Positions 28,407 through 37,224 of a stretch of 64,000 nucleotides of DNA are shown piece after piece; positions within the stretch are counted from its first letter, which is position 1, and each line of letters starts with the position of its first letter. Made by a program: the position numbers and the translations under genes. The notes under the pieces were generated by a model that was not told the DNA's origin, searched no databases, and saw only the letters and a list, made by a program, of their open reading frames with translations. Origin of the DNA: Candidatus Gastranaerophilales bacterium (GTDB lineage Bacteria; Cyanobacteriota; Vampirovibrionia; Gastranaerophilales; Gastranaerophilaceae); contig CALVAX010000004.1 of assembly GCA_944325605.1 (NCBI GenBank), positions 62,001 to 126,000 of the forward strand. The letters are read 5' to 3'.

Positions 28407-30083
28407 ATGGGATTAACAAGAAAAAACGTACTTTCTTTACTCGATGAACGTACAAAAAAATACGGAGAAAGAATTGCGCTCGGCACAAAAACACCTTTAG
28501 GCTGGAAAGAATTTACCTACAAAGGTATCGGACTTTTATCCAGAAAACTTGCCTGTTATCTGATTGATGATCTTGAAGTTCAAAAGGGCGACAGAGTAGC
28601 AATCCTCTCAGAATCCAAGCCCGAATACGGTGCATGCGTTTTTGCCTCGGTTATGGCAGGAATGACAATAGTTCCTCTTGATATAAAACTCACAAAATAT
28701 GAGTTAAACAATATTTTGTCAGACTGTGAACCAAGAGTTATGCTTGTTTCAAGAGCATACCTCGATAAAGCAATAGAACTTCAAAAAGAACTTAAGTTTT
28801 TAAAAGATATTATAATTATGGATGAACCTGTTTATGCTGACAAATTTATGAGTCTGCATAATCTGCCTGAAAATTATGAAGCAAAATGGAAACCAAGGTC
28901 TTCTAAATCAACGGTCTTTATAATTTACACCTCCGGCACAACAGGTTCGCCAAAGGGCGTTGAAATATCATTCCAGAATATGATGACCCAGCTTGATGAT
29001 CTGGAAGATGTGCTGTATAAAATATTGCCTAATAAAACATCATTTAATATTCTTTCAATCCTGCCGATGAATCACCTTTTTGAAATGTCAGTCGGCTTCA
29101 GCACTTTTTTGAACTTCGGCTATAGCGTTTATTATACGCCAAGCCTCAAGCCTAAAGATATTTTAGGTATTATGCGGTCAAAAAAAGTAGACTTTATGAT
29201 AGTGGTTCCGGCATTTCTAAAACTTTTAAAATCAAGCATAGAGTCAGAAATTAACAACGGCTCGAAAAGAACTAAAATATTGTTTAAAATGATGTATGCT
29301 GCTGCAAAATTCATTCCTTCTTACAGAATAAAAAAACTTATGTTCAAGAAAATTCATGACAAATTCGGCGGACATTTCATGGGATGTATCTCCGGAGGGG
29401 CGCCTCTGGATGTTGCTGTCGGCAAATTTTTCGAAAGAATCGGAATTAAGGTTTATCAAGGCTACGGACTGACCGAAACAAGTCCGGTTGCATCGGTAAA
29501 TGTTAATAAACGCAGAGATCTTGCTTCTGTCGGACAGCCTTTAAAAAGCTTTCAGGCAAGAATTGATGCTGAAACAGGCGAACTTCAGCTTAAAGGCCCT
29601 TGCGTTATGAAAGGATACCACAACCAGCCGGAACTCACAGCACAAACAATTGATCCTGACGGCTGGCTTCACACCGGTGATATCGCAAAAATTACACCGG
29701 ACGGATATATCTATATTACAGGCCGTATCAAAAATATGATTGTACTTTCCGGAGGCAAAAAAGTCTTTCCTGAAGAAGTGGAATCTGTTCTTGAAAAAAG
29801 TTCGTATTTTTCAGAAGTGTGCGTAATAGGCTACTCTCACTCTTTCGGCGCAAAAGACGGCACGGAAGATATTGCGGCAGTGGTTGTTCCGTCTGAAGAA
29901 CTCCTTGCTAAATACGATGATACGACTATCGAAAAATTGTGCAGAGATGAAGTTAAAAGATTGTCTCAACGCTTGACACCTTACAAACGCCCTATTAATA
30001 TAGTTATCAGCAGGACTCCGCTTCCAAGAACTGCTACACGTAAAGTTAAACGAAAAGAAGTGAAAGAACTGGTAAAAGCATAA
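28407..30083 (+). CDS. Long-chain acyl-CoA ligase / AMP-binding enzyme
   Basis: A 558-residue adenylate-forming enzyme that activates a carboxylic acid with ATP and CoA. The motif IIYTSGTTGSPKGVEISF (A3), the GYGLTETSPVASVN motif (A5) and the late DGWLHTGDIAKITPDGYIYI (A7/A8) are all present. The C-terminal Lys region RTATRKVKRKEVKELV is as expected. The length and motifs suggest long-chain fatty acid activation, but related benzoate or aryl ligases are not excluded. AAGGGG precedes the ATG. The next gene starts two bases after the stop. Confidence 0.9.
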   Translation: MGLTRKNVLSLLDERTKKYGERIALGTKTPLGWKEFTYKGIGLLSRKLACYLIDDLEVQKGDRVAILSESKPEYGACVFASVMAGMTIVPLDIKLTKYELNNILSDCEPRVMLVSRAYLDKAIELQKELKFLKDIIIMDEPVYADKFMSLHNLPENYEAKWKPRSSKSTVFIIYTSGTTGSPKGVEISFQNMMTQLDDLEDVLYKILPNKTSFNILSILPMNHLFEMSVGFSTFLNFGYSVYYTPSLKPKDILGIMRSKKVDFMIVVPAFLKLLKSSIESEINNGSKRTKILFKMMYAAAKFIPSYRIKKLMFKKIHDKFGGHFMGCISGGAPLDVAVGKFFERIGIKVYQGYGLTETSPVASVNVNKRRDLASVGQPLKSFQARIDAETGELQLKGPCVMKGYHNQPELTAQTIDPDGWLHTGDIAKITPDGYIYITGRIKNMIVLSGGKKVFPEEVESVLEKSSYFSEVCVIGYSHSFGAKDGTEDIAAVVVPSEELLAKYDDTTIEKLCRDEVKRLSQRLTPYKRPINIVISRTPLPRTATRKVKRKEVKELVKA

Positions 30084-30084
30084 T

Positions 30085-30375
30085 ATGACAAAAAAAATTC
30101 TGACTGCTATTTTTATAATTACATGTCTTGGATGTTTAACTCCGGCAAATGCTGAAAGAACAGTCGGCAAACCGGGGAAAATTTCAGGATTGTCTGTAGG
30201 GGCTGCGGCTTTGTCGCTTATTATATGGCCGGGAATAGGGCAGGTTGTGCTTGATAACCCTTATGAAAAAAATTGCACACATGCTCTTCTCGGATTGACG
30301 GTTGTGTTCAGGTTCTGGTCTGCATACGACGCTTTCGTTGACAGACGCGGAGGAGTCTGGCACAATAGAATTTGA
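30085..30375 (+). CDS. Hypothetical exported protein (96 aa)
   Basis: A signal peptide (KKILTAIFIITCLGCLTPANA) with a likely cut after ANA; the LGC could also be a lipobox. A second hydrophobic stretch (VGAAALSLIIWPGIGQVVL) may cross the membrane or pack in the outer membrane. Two Cys remain after the signal. It starts two bases after the acyl-CoA ligase stop, so it is cotranscribed. Unknown function. Confidence 0.6.
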   Translation: MTKKILTAIFIITCLGCLTPANAERTVGKPGKISGLSVGAAALSLIIWPGIGQVVLDNPYEKNCTHALLGLTVVFRFWSAYDAFVDRRGGVWHNRI

Positions 30376-30386
30376 CAGGAGAGTCT

Positions 30387-30875
30387 ATGATTAAAAAAAG
30401 CTTTATACTACTTGTTTTAATGAGTATACTGATACTTCCTGCTTTCGCAGACGGCACTTCAGAAACAGGCGAAGTCGTCCTTGATGAGCTTGATACCCTT
30501 GAACTTCCGGCTTCATCAGAACAGTCTGCAATAAGGCCTGCTGCAAAATATACCGCTCAAAATATTGAAGCACCTAAATGGGAAGAATTCTGCGAATCCG
30601 GCTATGAAGATGCTAAACTCAGAGAAAAGAAAAATATTTTTAATATAATAAATTTTGTTGATGCCGAACAATCAAAAAGCAACTACTGGGCTGAAAGACG
30701 CATTAATTTTGAAAAAGCAATAGAGCATTGCAACACTTTGACAACAGAGGAAAAAAGTTTCTGCTACGAAGGCGTCAGAAATGCCGAACTTGAACGTAAC
30801 GAAATGTACGAACAGCAGCGCAAACAAATTAACTACAAAAACCGCGGTATCGTTATTGACAAACCCAACTACTGA
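30387..30875 (+). CDS. Secreted four-Cys-type small protein
   Basis: Signal peptide (KKSFILLVLMSILILPAFA), then a mature part with WEEFCESGY, NYWAERRINFEKAIEHCNTL, and FCYEGVRNAE. The spaced Cys residues and aromatic motifs are shared with the protein at 62382 on the mobile element (WNEFCPSQY, KYWQQRKKDFNKKLRYCNVL, ACYDNLRLVE). They are paralogues. The mature protein is probably periplasmic. ATG 30387 follows AGGAGAG; the ORF could extend 15 bases upstream but without a ribosome site. Partner and function are unknown. Confidence 0.7.
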   Translation: MIKKSFILLVLMSILILPAFADGTSETGEVVLDELDTLELPASSEQSAIRPAAKYTAQNIEAPKWEEFCESGYEDAKLREKKNIFNIINFVDAEQSKSNYWAERRINFEKAIEHCNTLTTEEKSFCYEGVRNAELERNEMYEQQRKQINYKNRGIVIDKPNY

Positions 30876-30929
30876 CTGGGACACAATTTTTATATCTCAA
30901 GTCATAACAGACATTTAAATAAATAACAC

Positions 30930-30962
30930 AAAGCGCCGGAGGCATAAGCCTCCGGCGCTTTC
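30930..30962. terminator. Bidirectional terminator
   Basis: AAAGCGCCGGAGGC-ataa-GCCTCCGGCGCTTT, between the secreted protein gene and rubrerythrin, which converge here. Confidence 0.85.
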
Positions 30963-30982
30963 ATATCTTTAATTTTCAAAAA

Positions 30983-31522
30983 CTATGAAAAATATCTTTT
31001 CAACAAACCGTCGAAACCTTTACCATGACGGGCTTCGTCTTTAGCCATTTCGTGAACTGTATCATGAATTGCATCATATCCGAGTTCTTTAGCTCTTTTA
31101 GCGATTGCAAGTTTACCTTCACAAGCGCCGTGTTCTGCTTCTGCGCGGAGTTCAAGGTTTTTCTTAGTTGAATTTGTAACAACTTCACCGAGAAGTTCAG
31201 CGAATTTTGCAGCGTGTTCTGCTTCTTCATAAGCGTATCTTTTGTAAGCCTCTGCAACTTCCGGATAGCCTTCTCTTTCGGCAACTCTTGCCATTGCAAG
31301 GTACATACCTACTTCAGTGCATTCACCGTTAAAGTGTGCTCTTAATCCTTCCATAACTTCTTTATCTTCAACAACGCCGTCGCCTACGTTGTGTTCACAG
31401 GCGTAAACTTTTTCGCCGCCGCCGATTTCTTTAAAAGTTGTTGCTCCGCAAAGAGGGCATCTTTCCGGCGCTTTATCAGCTTCTGTTGACCAGCCGCATA
31501 CTGTACATACAAATTTTGCCAT
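30983..31522 (-). CDS. Reverse-type rubrerythrin
   Basis: A 179-residue peroxide or oxygen-scavenging diiron protein of anaerobes. The rubredoxin-like domain comes first (FVCTVCGWS then CPLCG), and the ferritin-like diiron domain follows ([45 protein letters not shown]). The order is opposite to classical rubrerythrin, as in reverse rubrerythrins of clostridia. It works in the cytoplasm, taking electrons from NAD(P)H through partner reductases. ATG 31522 is preceded by AAAGGTGG. Confidence 0.9.
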   Translation of the reverse strand: MAKFVCTVCGWSTEADKAPERCPLCGATTFKEIGGGEKVYACEHNVGDGVVEDKEVMEGLRAHFNGECTEVGMYLAMARVAEREGYPEVAEAYKRYAYEEAEHAAKFAELLGEVVTNSTKKNLELRAEAEHGACEGKLAIAKRAKELGYDAIHDTVHEMAKDEARHGKGFDGLLKRYFS

Positions 31523-31707
31523 TTTTACCACCTTTCTTAATTTCTCGTGAAATTATCTATCTCTTTTACATGTTTTACTATACTACACAAAATTACTTTT
31601 GTAAAGTAGGAACAATTCCTATTTTTTGTAAATTAATGTTAACTTTTTTGGTTTTATTGAATATTTGTTCTTACAAAAATTTTTATATAAAAAGAAAGAG
31701 AGTTTTT

Positions 31708-32688
31708 ATGTCAGTAAACAACGTTAATTCCAGTTCAATAAGCACTGAAAATTTAAACACGATTAAATCAAAGGCGTCAGAGATTACATCTTCATCGGAT
31801 GCCAGCATCTGGAATGAATACAAACAATTTGATGTAAACGGCAACGGAAGCATTGCAGACGATATTGATGCTATGTCAAATTCTGATTTGACAAGCCTCG
31901 GGCAGAAACTCGGGATATTAAGCGACGGCGCTATCGGTGCCACAAAACAAAGTGAACAGACAGGCGACTGTTATCTGCTAAGCAGTTTAAATGCCATGAG
32001 TGAAACATCATGGGGCAGACAGGCAATTAATGACGCGATAGAGCCGGATGGTTCGGGCGGATACAATGTTGAATTTTACAATGCAGACGGCGAGAAAGAA
32101 ACCGTTCATGTAACATCTGACGAACTTTCAGCAAACCCTGAAAAATATTCAAGCGGGGATGTTGATATGAATATTATAGAAGTTGCGGCCGAAAAATTTT
32201 ATGCAGCACACGCAGATGAAGAAGCTTACAGCTTTAAAAACGCAGACAATCCGCTTACTGAAGGTTTAATGGAGGGAAAAACTTCGCTTGCCTACATGCT
32301 TACTGGAAGCGAAGGGCACGTTTTGCAATTGAAGTCTGTTAAAATCGATAAAAGAATTCCGAAGAGTGCACTTGCCTCTGACAGAGACAAACTGACTAAT
32401 GACTCGTTGACTGAAGCACTTTTAAATATTGCGTCCTCCTCGGATCAATATGCCTCTATGTGTTCATTCAAAAAACCAGGTTTGTTCGACCAAATATTCG
32501 GAAATCCTAATATTGTTGCCGATCACGGATATTCAATATCTTCTGTTTTACAGAACAGCAGCGGCGGGATTGAAGCTGTCGTCCTTAAAAATCCATGGGA
32601 CAGTTCAAAGGAAATAATTATGCCTTTTAATGACTTTAAATCCCGAATTATGTATTTTGTCAGCCACAACAAAAATGACATCTTTTAA
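31708..32688 (+). CDS. Calpain-like cysteine protease with an EF-hand
   Basis: 326 residues. After a polar N-terminal tail (residues 1-35) an EF-hand loop (DVNGNGSIADDI, residues 42-53) is followed by a calpain-type C2 catalytic domain. The triad is visible: Cys88 in QTGDCYLLSSL, His273 in DHGYSISSV, and Asn295 in LKNPWDSS. No classical signal peptide is present. Calpain-like proteases cut proteins at sites set by their fold, and calcium could control this one through the EF-hand. The gene has an AAGAGAG-type site before ATG 31708, and its stop overlaps the convergent YkgJ gene by 4 bp. Confidence 0.85.
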   Translation: MSVNNVNSSSISTENLNTIKSKASEITSSSDASIWNEYKQFDVNGNGSIADDIDAMSNSDLTSLGQKLGILSDGAIGATKQSEQTGDCYLLSSLNAMSETSWGRQAINDAIEPDGSGGYNVEFYNADGEKETVHVTSDELSANPEKYSSGDVDMNIIEVAAEKFYAAHADEEAYSFKNADNPLTEGLMEGKTSLAYMLTGSEGHVLQLKSVKIDKRIPKSALASDRDKLTNDSLTEALLNIASSSDQYASMCSFKKPGLFDQIFGNPNIVADHGYSISSVLQNSSGGIEAVVLKNPWDSSKEIIMPFNDFKSRIMYFVSHNKNDIF

Positions 32689-33110
32689 AAAGGCAGCCTG
32701 TGATTTTTCTTTCTTGTCTTTTCTAAAACTTCAGCAAATGGAATAATCGGCTCCATTTTGTACCCGCAATCATCCGATAGCGCACCGCCCATAGAAAAAA
32801 GCTCTTCTTGAGGATAACGCCTGCATATTCCGGGGCGAGTTTTGTGAATTTTACACTTATGAGTTACAGGATCAAGGTTAGTACATTCAAAGATTAATCC
32901 TATATCGTCTTTGCCGATAACCTTAAGATATGTATAAAATCTGTGAAGAAGTTGTAATTTTTCAAACTCTTTTTCGTCCTGAATTACATGCCTGAAATGT
33001 TTTACATAAATCTGAGTACAGCATTTGCCACAAGCGTTGCACTTGCCTGTCCGGTAATATTTCCGCCTCAAAACCGTTGATAAAAACCATTTTTTAAATT
33101 TCAGAAACAT
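32685..33110 (-). CDS. YkgJ-family cysteine cluster protein
   Basis: 141 residues with the CxxCxxCC metal motif (CNACGKCCTQIY), then CTNLDPVTHKCKIHKTRPGICRRYP, typical of the YkgJ/UPF0153 family that binds zinc or an iron-sulphur cluster. It is soluble; the function of the family is not known. It overlaps the calpain-like gene's stop by 4 bp. Confidence 0.85.
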   Translation of the reverse strand: MFLKFKKWFLSTVLRRKYYRTGKCNACGKCCTQIYVKHFRHVIQDEKEFEKLQLLHRFYTYLKVIGKDDIGLIFECTNLDPVTHKCKIHKTRPGICRRYPQEELFSMGGALSDDCGYKMEPIIPFAEVLEKTRKKNHRLPF

Positions 33111-33261
33111 AACTACATGATAGCAGAGTTTTAATTTTTAAAATTATAAAGTTTTGTAAAGTTTTTGACGTTAAATTGGCAAATTATTTTTTTCAGGAGA
33201 ATTAATAAGACGTACCCCTGAATAAATAACATACTATAACATAACCAAAATAACCAACCTT

Positions 33262-33297
33262 GACCTCTGATAACCAAAATAGGAGGTCTTTTTTTTT
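33262..33297 (+). terminator. Orphan intrinsic terminator (possible small RNA end)
   Basis: GACCTC, 15-nt loop, GAGGTC and then nine T. It points along the plus strand but no plus-strand gene ends here: the nearest upstream plus gene ends at 32688. The loop repeats the sequence ATAACCAAAATA found just before the hairpin (33240 and 33270). It may close a small RNA, or be a leader attenuator for the gene at 33385. Confidence 0.6.
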
Positions 33298-33384
33298 GAG
33301 ATAAATTTTATACTTTCAGGGAATGAAAAAATATTGACTGACATTTAAGATATAGATAGTTGGATATGCGAAAGGTTGGTTAAT

Positions 33385-33708
33385 ATGAAAAAGTTGTTTT
33401 TAATTTCTGCATTAATGCTGGTGTCACTTCCGTCGTTTGCAGCATGCGCAATAAGCGGGAATTCCTGTGCCTATTCAATTGAAAAACCTCCGCTTCAGGA
33501 CAAATATCTTCCGGATCATGTGCAGGAACTTCAAAAGCCTGATGCTTTTCGGCCCAGATACATAACGCCATACTATGATGAACTTATAAATACGGAAACC
33601 GGCGCTGCAATAAGCACACAGGGCGGTCAAAACAATTACAACTCAAACTGTCAGTTCGGGGTTTGTCTACCGGGCAAAAATCCTGTTTCAGGCGAAGCTG
33701 GTGAATAG
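33385..33708 (+). CDS. Hypothetical secreted protein (107 aa)
   Basis: Signal peptide KKLFLISALMLVSLPSFAA then a small Pro/Tyr/Asn-rich mature part with Cys residues (CAISGNSCAYS and CQFGVCLPGK). ATG 33385 follows GAAAGG by 9 nt; a TTG at 33376 is less likely. It may be periplasmic with two disulphides. The family is unknown. Confidence 0.6.
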   Translation: MKKLFLISALMLVSLPSFAACAISGNSCAYSIEKPPLQDKYLPDHVQELQKPDAFRPRYITPYYDELINTETGAAISTQGGQNNYNSNCQFGVCLPGKNPVSGEAGE

Positions 33709-33719
33709 TCATTTGACAC

Positions 33720-33747
33720 GGGCGCCGGCTTATTTAAGCCGGCGCCC
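33720..33747 (+). terminator. Strong GC hairpin after the secreted protein gene
   Basis: GGGCGCCGGCTT-attt-AAGCCGGCGCCC, but followed by TCCTATC rather than a T-run. It could be a terminator or an mRNA 3' stabiliser for either of the two genes that converge here. Confidence 0.6.
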
Positions 33748-33772
33748 TCCTATCACCTAATAAATTCAAATA

Positions 33773-34363
33773 TTACAAATCGAACTTCAGCACCGTCTGG
33801 GTTTTAAATCCGATTTCAAAAAGGTCGCGTTTTCTTATTGCAGAAGCCAAATCAGGCAGATAATCCGGAGTATTAGGAGTAAGCCGGAATTCCGCAACAT
33901 TATATTTGGAATCAAAATCTATCCTGACTTTTTTAATTAAGGCAAGATGTGCTCTGTCCAACCCGTCAGCAAGTTTTACTATTCCGCCAAGACGCTTCAC
34001 AATCTTGCGTTCTCTTTTATCTAAATCAGAATAAATTTCATGCTTCTCTTTATCGGGAAGGCTTCCTCTATGGTATCTGCAAATACATGCAACAAGTTCT
34101 GTTTCCCGTTTGGTGAACCCTTTAAGCCCGTATTCAATGATTAACTTCTGGCTGTGTTTGTTATGATTTTTACATTCAACGTAATACCCGATATCGTGAA
34201 GAAGTGCAGCACTTTCAAGAAGTTTCTTTTCATTTCCGGTCATTTCATAAAGTTTATCGCTTGCTTCTTCAAATATCATCATTGAAAGACGCTTGACTTC
34301 AAAAGGATGAGAAGATGCTCCGCCTGAAAACTTTTCAAAAATTTCTTCCGTAGATAATTCCAT
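33773..34363 (-). CDS. HD-domain phosphohydrolase (Ppx/GppA C-terminal type)
   Basis: A 196-residue helical protein with the metal-binding HD motif (LLHDIGYYVE), the upstream HPFEVKRLSMMIFEEA, and later VKLADGLDRAH, all as in the C-terminal HD domain of exopolyphosphatase/GppA enzymes. The N-terminal actin-like phosphatase domain is missing, so this is a stand-alone HD protein. It may hydrolyse nucleotides or phosphate esters. It lies divergently from the diguanylate cyclase at 34434, 70 bp apart. Confidence 0.8.
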   Translation of the reverse strand: MELSTEEIFEKFSGGASSHPFEVKRLSMMIFEEASDKLYEMTGNEKKLLESAALLHDIGYYVECKNHNKHSQKLIIEYGLKGFTKRETELVACICRYHRGSLPDKEKHEIYSDLDKRERKIVKRLGGIVKLADGLDRAHLALIKKVRIDFDSKYNVAEFRLTPNTPDYLPDLASAIRKRDLFEIGFKTQTVLKFDL

Positions 34364-34403
34364 ATCAAAATTTTATCAAAAAAATGACACAGGGACAAAT
34401 TTA

Positions 34404-34412
34404 TGCTATAAT
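34404..34412 (+). promoter_or_regulatory. Extended -10 of the GGDEF gene
   Basis: TGC-TATAAT, 21 bases before the start, with a normal GAGGA Shine-Dalgarno at about 34423-34427. It is a useful contrast to the leaderless genes. Confidence 0.6.
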
Positions 34413-34433
34413 ATTTGTACGTGAGGAATAATT

Positions 34434-35093
34434 ATGGACAATATTCAGGGGCAGGGTTTTGATTTATCTCCGGAACTGCTTGACCAGATACAGGCAAATA
34501 TTGAGGAAATAATTAAAAGTTTTCCTATTTCCGAAAGTAACAAGACCGATGTTATAAAGAAAATAAACTTTATGTATTCACAGACAAGACACATGTCTGT
34601 CACTGATGCCTTAACCGGATTGTTCAACAGGCGCCATTTTGAATCCACTATTGACAGAGAATTTATGCGCGCCAAAAGATATTCCAGTGATTTAAGCATT
34701 GCTGTTTTTGATATTGATTATTTCAAAAAAATTAATGACACTTACGGACATCTTTGCGGGGATTATGTCTTGAAAGAAATAGCATACATTGCGCTTGAAA
34801 CTTTCAGAAAAACTGATATTCTTTTCCGCTATGGAGGAGAAGAATTTGTTGTAATTCTTACAGAAACCCCTATTGATAAAGCTGTAATCCCGCTCGAAAG
34901 ATTCCGGAAAACAATAGAAGATTATCCGTTTTTCTATGACAACAACAACTTGAATGTTACAGTAAGTATCGGCGTTGAAACCTTAAATCCTGAGATATTC
35001 ACATCAGCCGATTTGTTCGGGAATGCCGATAAAGCCCTCTACAATGCAAAAGAAAACGGCCGCAACAAAATTGTTACAAGCGCAATTCTTTAA
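34434..35093 (+). CDS. GGDEF-domain diguanylate cyclase
   Basis: A 219-residue protein. An N-terminal helical region of about 60 residues is followed by a GGDEF domain of normal length. The start DALTGLFNRRHFE, the metal residues FDIDYFKKINDTYGH and the active site GGEEFVVIL are intact. RKTD five residues before it matches the inhibitory site for c-di-GMP. It should make c-di-GMP from two GTP and be feedback-inhibited. There is no membrane helix or sensor domain, so input is through the N-terminal helices or expression. Confidence 0.9.
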   Translation: MDNIQGQGFDLSPELLDQIQANIEEIIKSFPISESNKTDVIKKINFMYSQTRHMSVTDALTGLFNRRHFESTIDREFMRAKRYSSDLSIAVFDIDYFKKINDTYGHLCGDYVLKEIAYIALETFRKTDILFRYGGEEFVVILTETPIDKAVIPLERFRKTIEDYPFFYDNNNLNVTVSIGVETLNPEIFTSADLFGNADKALYNAKENGRNKIVTSAIL

Positions 35094-35106
35094 TTAACGG
35101 ATTTAA

Positions 35107-36312
35107 TCATTCTTTAAAAGTTTTGTTTTCCTTTTCAATTTGTTTAAACGTAATCCATGCAGAAAGCACATGCTGAACATTATCTATTCTGATAACCTGT
35201 GATTTTTTAGGTGAGTTTATAAGCGTCCAGTATGCATCCATCGGAATTCCGCCTTTGCTGCCGCCGCCTTTTACCTGAAAACGTCCCAGAAATTCCGTTC
35301 CGAGTTTAAGAGCAAAAAGCACCTGCTGTTTCAGCATTTCATCATCCGTTATATAATAAATTCCGACAAGTCCTTCCATAATGGTGCCGATGCTGCAAAG
35401 GCGGAAATTATCAATAAAAGCGCCTCTGTAAGTATTATCTTCCTCTACAATCTGGGTCGGAATAACAACATTTGCCATCTGTTTGGCATGCTGCTGAAGA
35501 AGTAATTTTTCTTCCGGAAGCAGGTTATTATTTGGAGTTTCAAACAGTTTTCTCGTTGCAAGCATTGCCCAGTGATCAAACGGAACGTTTTTGGTCTGGT
35601 CTTTTCTTGAAGCGGCAAGATATAACAATGCTTTTTTGGCTGACGATACCCATTTATCCTGCGGATCAACCTCATTTAGATACAAAAGCCCGAGTGCAGC
35701 TTCGCCCGGATAATACAAAGAAACAAATTTTTCATCTTTCTCTTTTTTATTAACATTATATTTGGAATAGAAACTGCCGTCTTCTTTTTGCATATACAAA
35801 ACAAAATTGCCAAGACCTCTAAGAATTTCCGGATCAATTTTACCTTCAGGATAAAGATTTGAAAGTCCGATAAGGGCAAGGCCTGTACCTCCAAGCTTTG
35901 CTGTCGGTTCTTTCAGATTTTCTTCTTCCGGTTTTGAAACTACTGCATACATACCATCTTTCAAAGGTTTTACATAATTTTCAATGAAATATTTTGATGC
36001 AAGGTAGCGTTTGTCACGCAAAGAATAATTATTCAAATACTTTTCACAAAGATACATTGAATAAAGAGTTCCGGCATGTCTCAAGGCATTATATTGGACG
36101 TCATCGTATTTTATATTCGGATTTATATTTGCATTATATACAAATCTGCCGGAGGGAAGAGTTTTATCTGCCAAATACTTCATGGACAGATTGATTTCTT
36201 CATTGGGAACAAAATCCGGAATTACAGCGGCTTGCGCCGGAAGAGGATTCTTAACCGCATATACTGCTGCTATCATCATTACAAATGACATCAAAATATA
36301 AACTGATTTCAT
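35107..36312 (-). CDS. Exported alpha/alpha-toroid-type protein
   Basis: 401 residues with a signal peptide (VYILMSFVMMIAAVYAVKN, cut probably after AQA). The rest is helical with repeated pairs such as LGGTGLALIGLSNLYPEG, YYPGEAALGLLYLNE and IMEGLVGIYYITDDE, which is the pattern of alpha/alpha-toroid enzymes (glycosyl hydrolases 76/88/105-like or prenyltransferase-like). Catalytic residues cannot be placed with confidence. Probably periplasmic and active on glycans, but that is inference from the fold. Confidence 0.6.
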   Translation of the reverse strand: MKSVYILMSFVMMIAAVYAVKNPLPAQAAVIPDFVPNEEINLSMKYLADKTLPSGRFVYNANINPNIKYDDVQYNALRHAGTLYSMYLCEKYLNNYSLRDKRYLASKYFIENYVKPLKDGMYAVVSKPEEENLKEPTAKLGGTGLALIGLSNLYPEGKIDPEILRGLGNFVLYMQKEDGSFYSKYNVNKKEKDEKFVSLYYPGEAALGLLYLNEVDPQDKWVSSAKKALLYLAASRKDQTKNVPFDHWAMLATRKLFETPNNNLLPEEKLLLQQHAKQMANVVIPTQIVEEDNTYRGAFIDNFRLCSIGTIMEGLVGIYYITDDEMLKQQVLFALKLGTEFLGRFQVKGGGSKGGIPMDAYWTLINSPKKSQVIRIDNVQHVLSAWITFKQIEKENKTFKE

Positions 36313-36360
36313 AAAATACCTTTCAATTATTTTCTTCTTTAAAAAACATTATAGCAGATT

Positions 36361-37098
36361 TTACTTTAACCTCAAAATTGCACTGTGGCGGTTTGTTGTT
36401 CCGTGCTCTTTTCTGTAAGAAAAAAACAAATCATTATCGCAAACCGTGCAATACGGACAAACATCAACATTTTTAACACCGGCTTCCAACAGCTGTCTTT
36501 TGTTAATTTCTTTTAAGTCAACAAAAAATTCTCCGTTTCTCTCATCAAAAATTCCGTCCTTATCCTGAACGGTTGAGACAAGTTTTTCTAGAACATCCTC
36601 CCCGACATTGTAGCAGCAAAAAGAAATTGCAGGGCCGATTGCGGCTTTCAAATCCGCGGGATTTGAAGAATAGATTTCCGTCATTTTTTTAACCGTCAAT
36701 GCCGCAATTTTACCTGCTGTGCCGCGCCAGCCGGCATGAGAAACCGCACCGATGTTTAGTTTTTCATCATAAATTATTAAAGGAGTACAATCGGCAAAAT
36801 TTAAGAAAATTCCCTGTTCTTTATTTGCAAGAATTAAGCCGTCGCAGTCGGGATAAGAATTTCGGGAAACTTCAGCAATTTCTATATTTACAGAATGCGT
36901 CTGTGAAGGATTTATAAAATTTTCAGGTTTTAAATCTAAAACTTCACAAAACATTTTCTTATTTTCCGGAACAAGATTTTCCATATCTTTTTCTTTAGTT
37001 TTTATGATGCTTTCTCTTGTTGTAAAAAAATGGTCAACGTTATTCAGCAAATCAGATTTCATAACTGTTTTACCGTTAATTTTTTCAAAATAAAACAT
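36361..37098 (-). CDS. pgeF: Peptidoglycan editing factor PgeF / laccase-domain protein
   Basis: 245 residues of the Cu/Zn-dependent laccase-like DUF152 family (YfiH, PgeF). The metal-binding motifs are visible: TQ-like SQTHSVNIEI, FADCTPLIIYD, GAVSHAGWRGTAG, GPAISFCCYNVG. In E. coli the family edits misincorporated serine in peptidoglycan precursors; others act as purine nucleoside phosphorylases. The Cys-His-His cluster is intact. A Shine-Dalgarno (AAGGAGAG) is present. Confidence 0.92.
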   Translation of the reverse strand: MFYFEKINGKTVMKSDLLNNVDHFFTTRESIIKTKEKDMENLVPENKKMFCEVLDLKPENFINPSQTHSVNIEIAEVSRNSYPDCDGLILANKEQGIFLNFADCTPLIIYDEKLNIGAVSHAGWRGTAGKIAALTVKKMTEIYSSNPADLKAAIGPAISFCCYNVGEDVLEKLVSTVQDKDGIFDERNGEFFVDLKEINKRQLLEAGVKNVDVCPYCTVCDNDLFFSYRKEHGTTNRHSAILRLK

Positions 37099-37224
37099 AA
37101 CTCTCCTTCCGGATAAACTTTCTTCTCACCATTTTACCCCAAAAGTCTTAATCCTGCCATAGAATAGAAAGTTTTTTTATTTGATGTTAACTTGACAGGG
37201 TTTGAGTTAAAAAAGGAGAAAATA

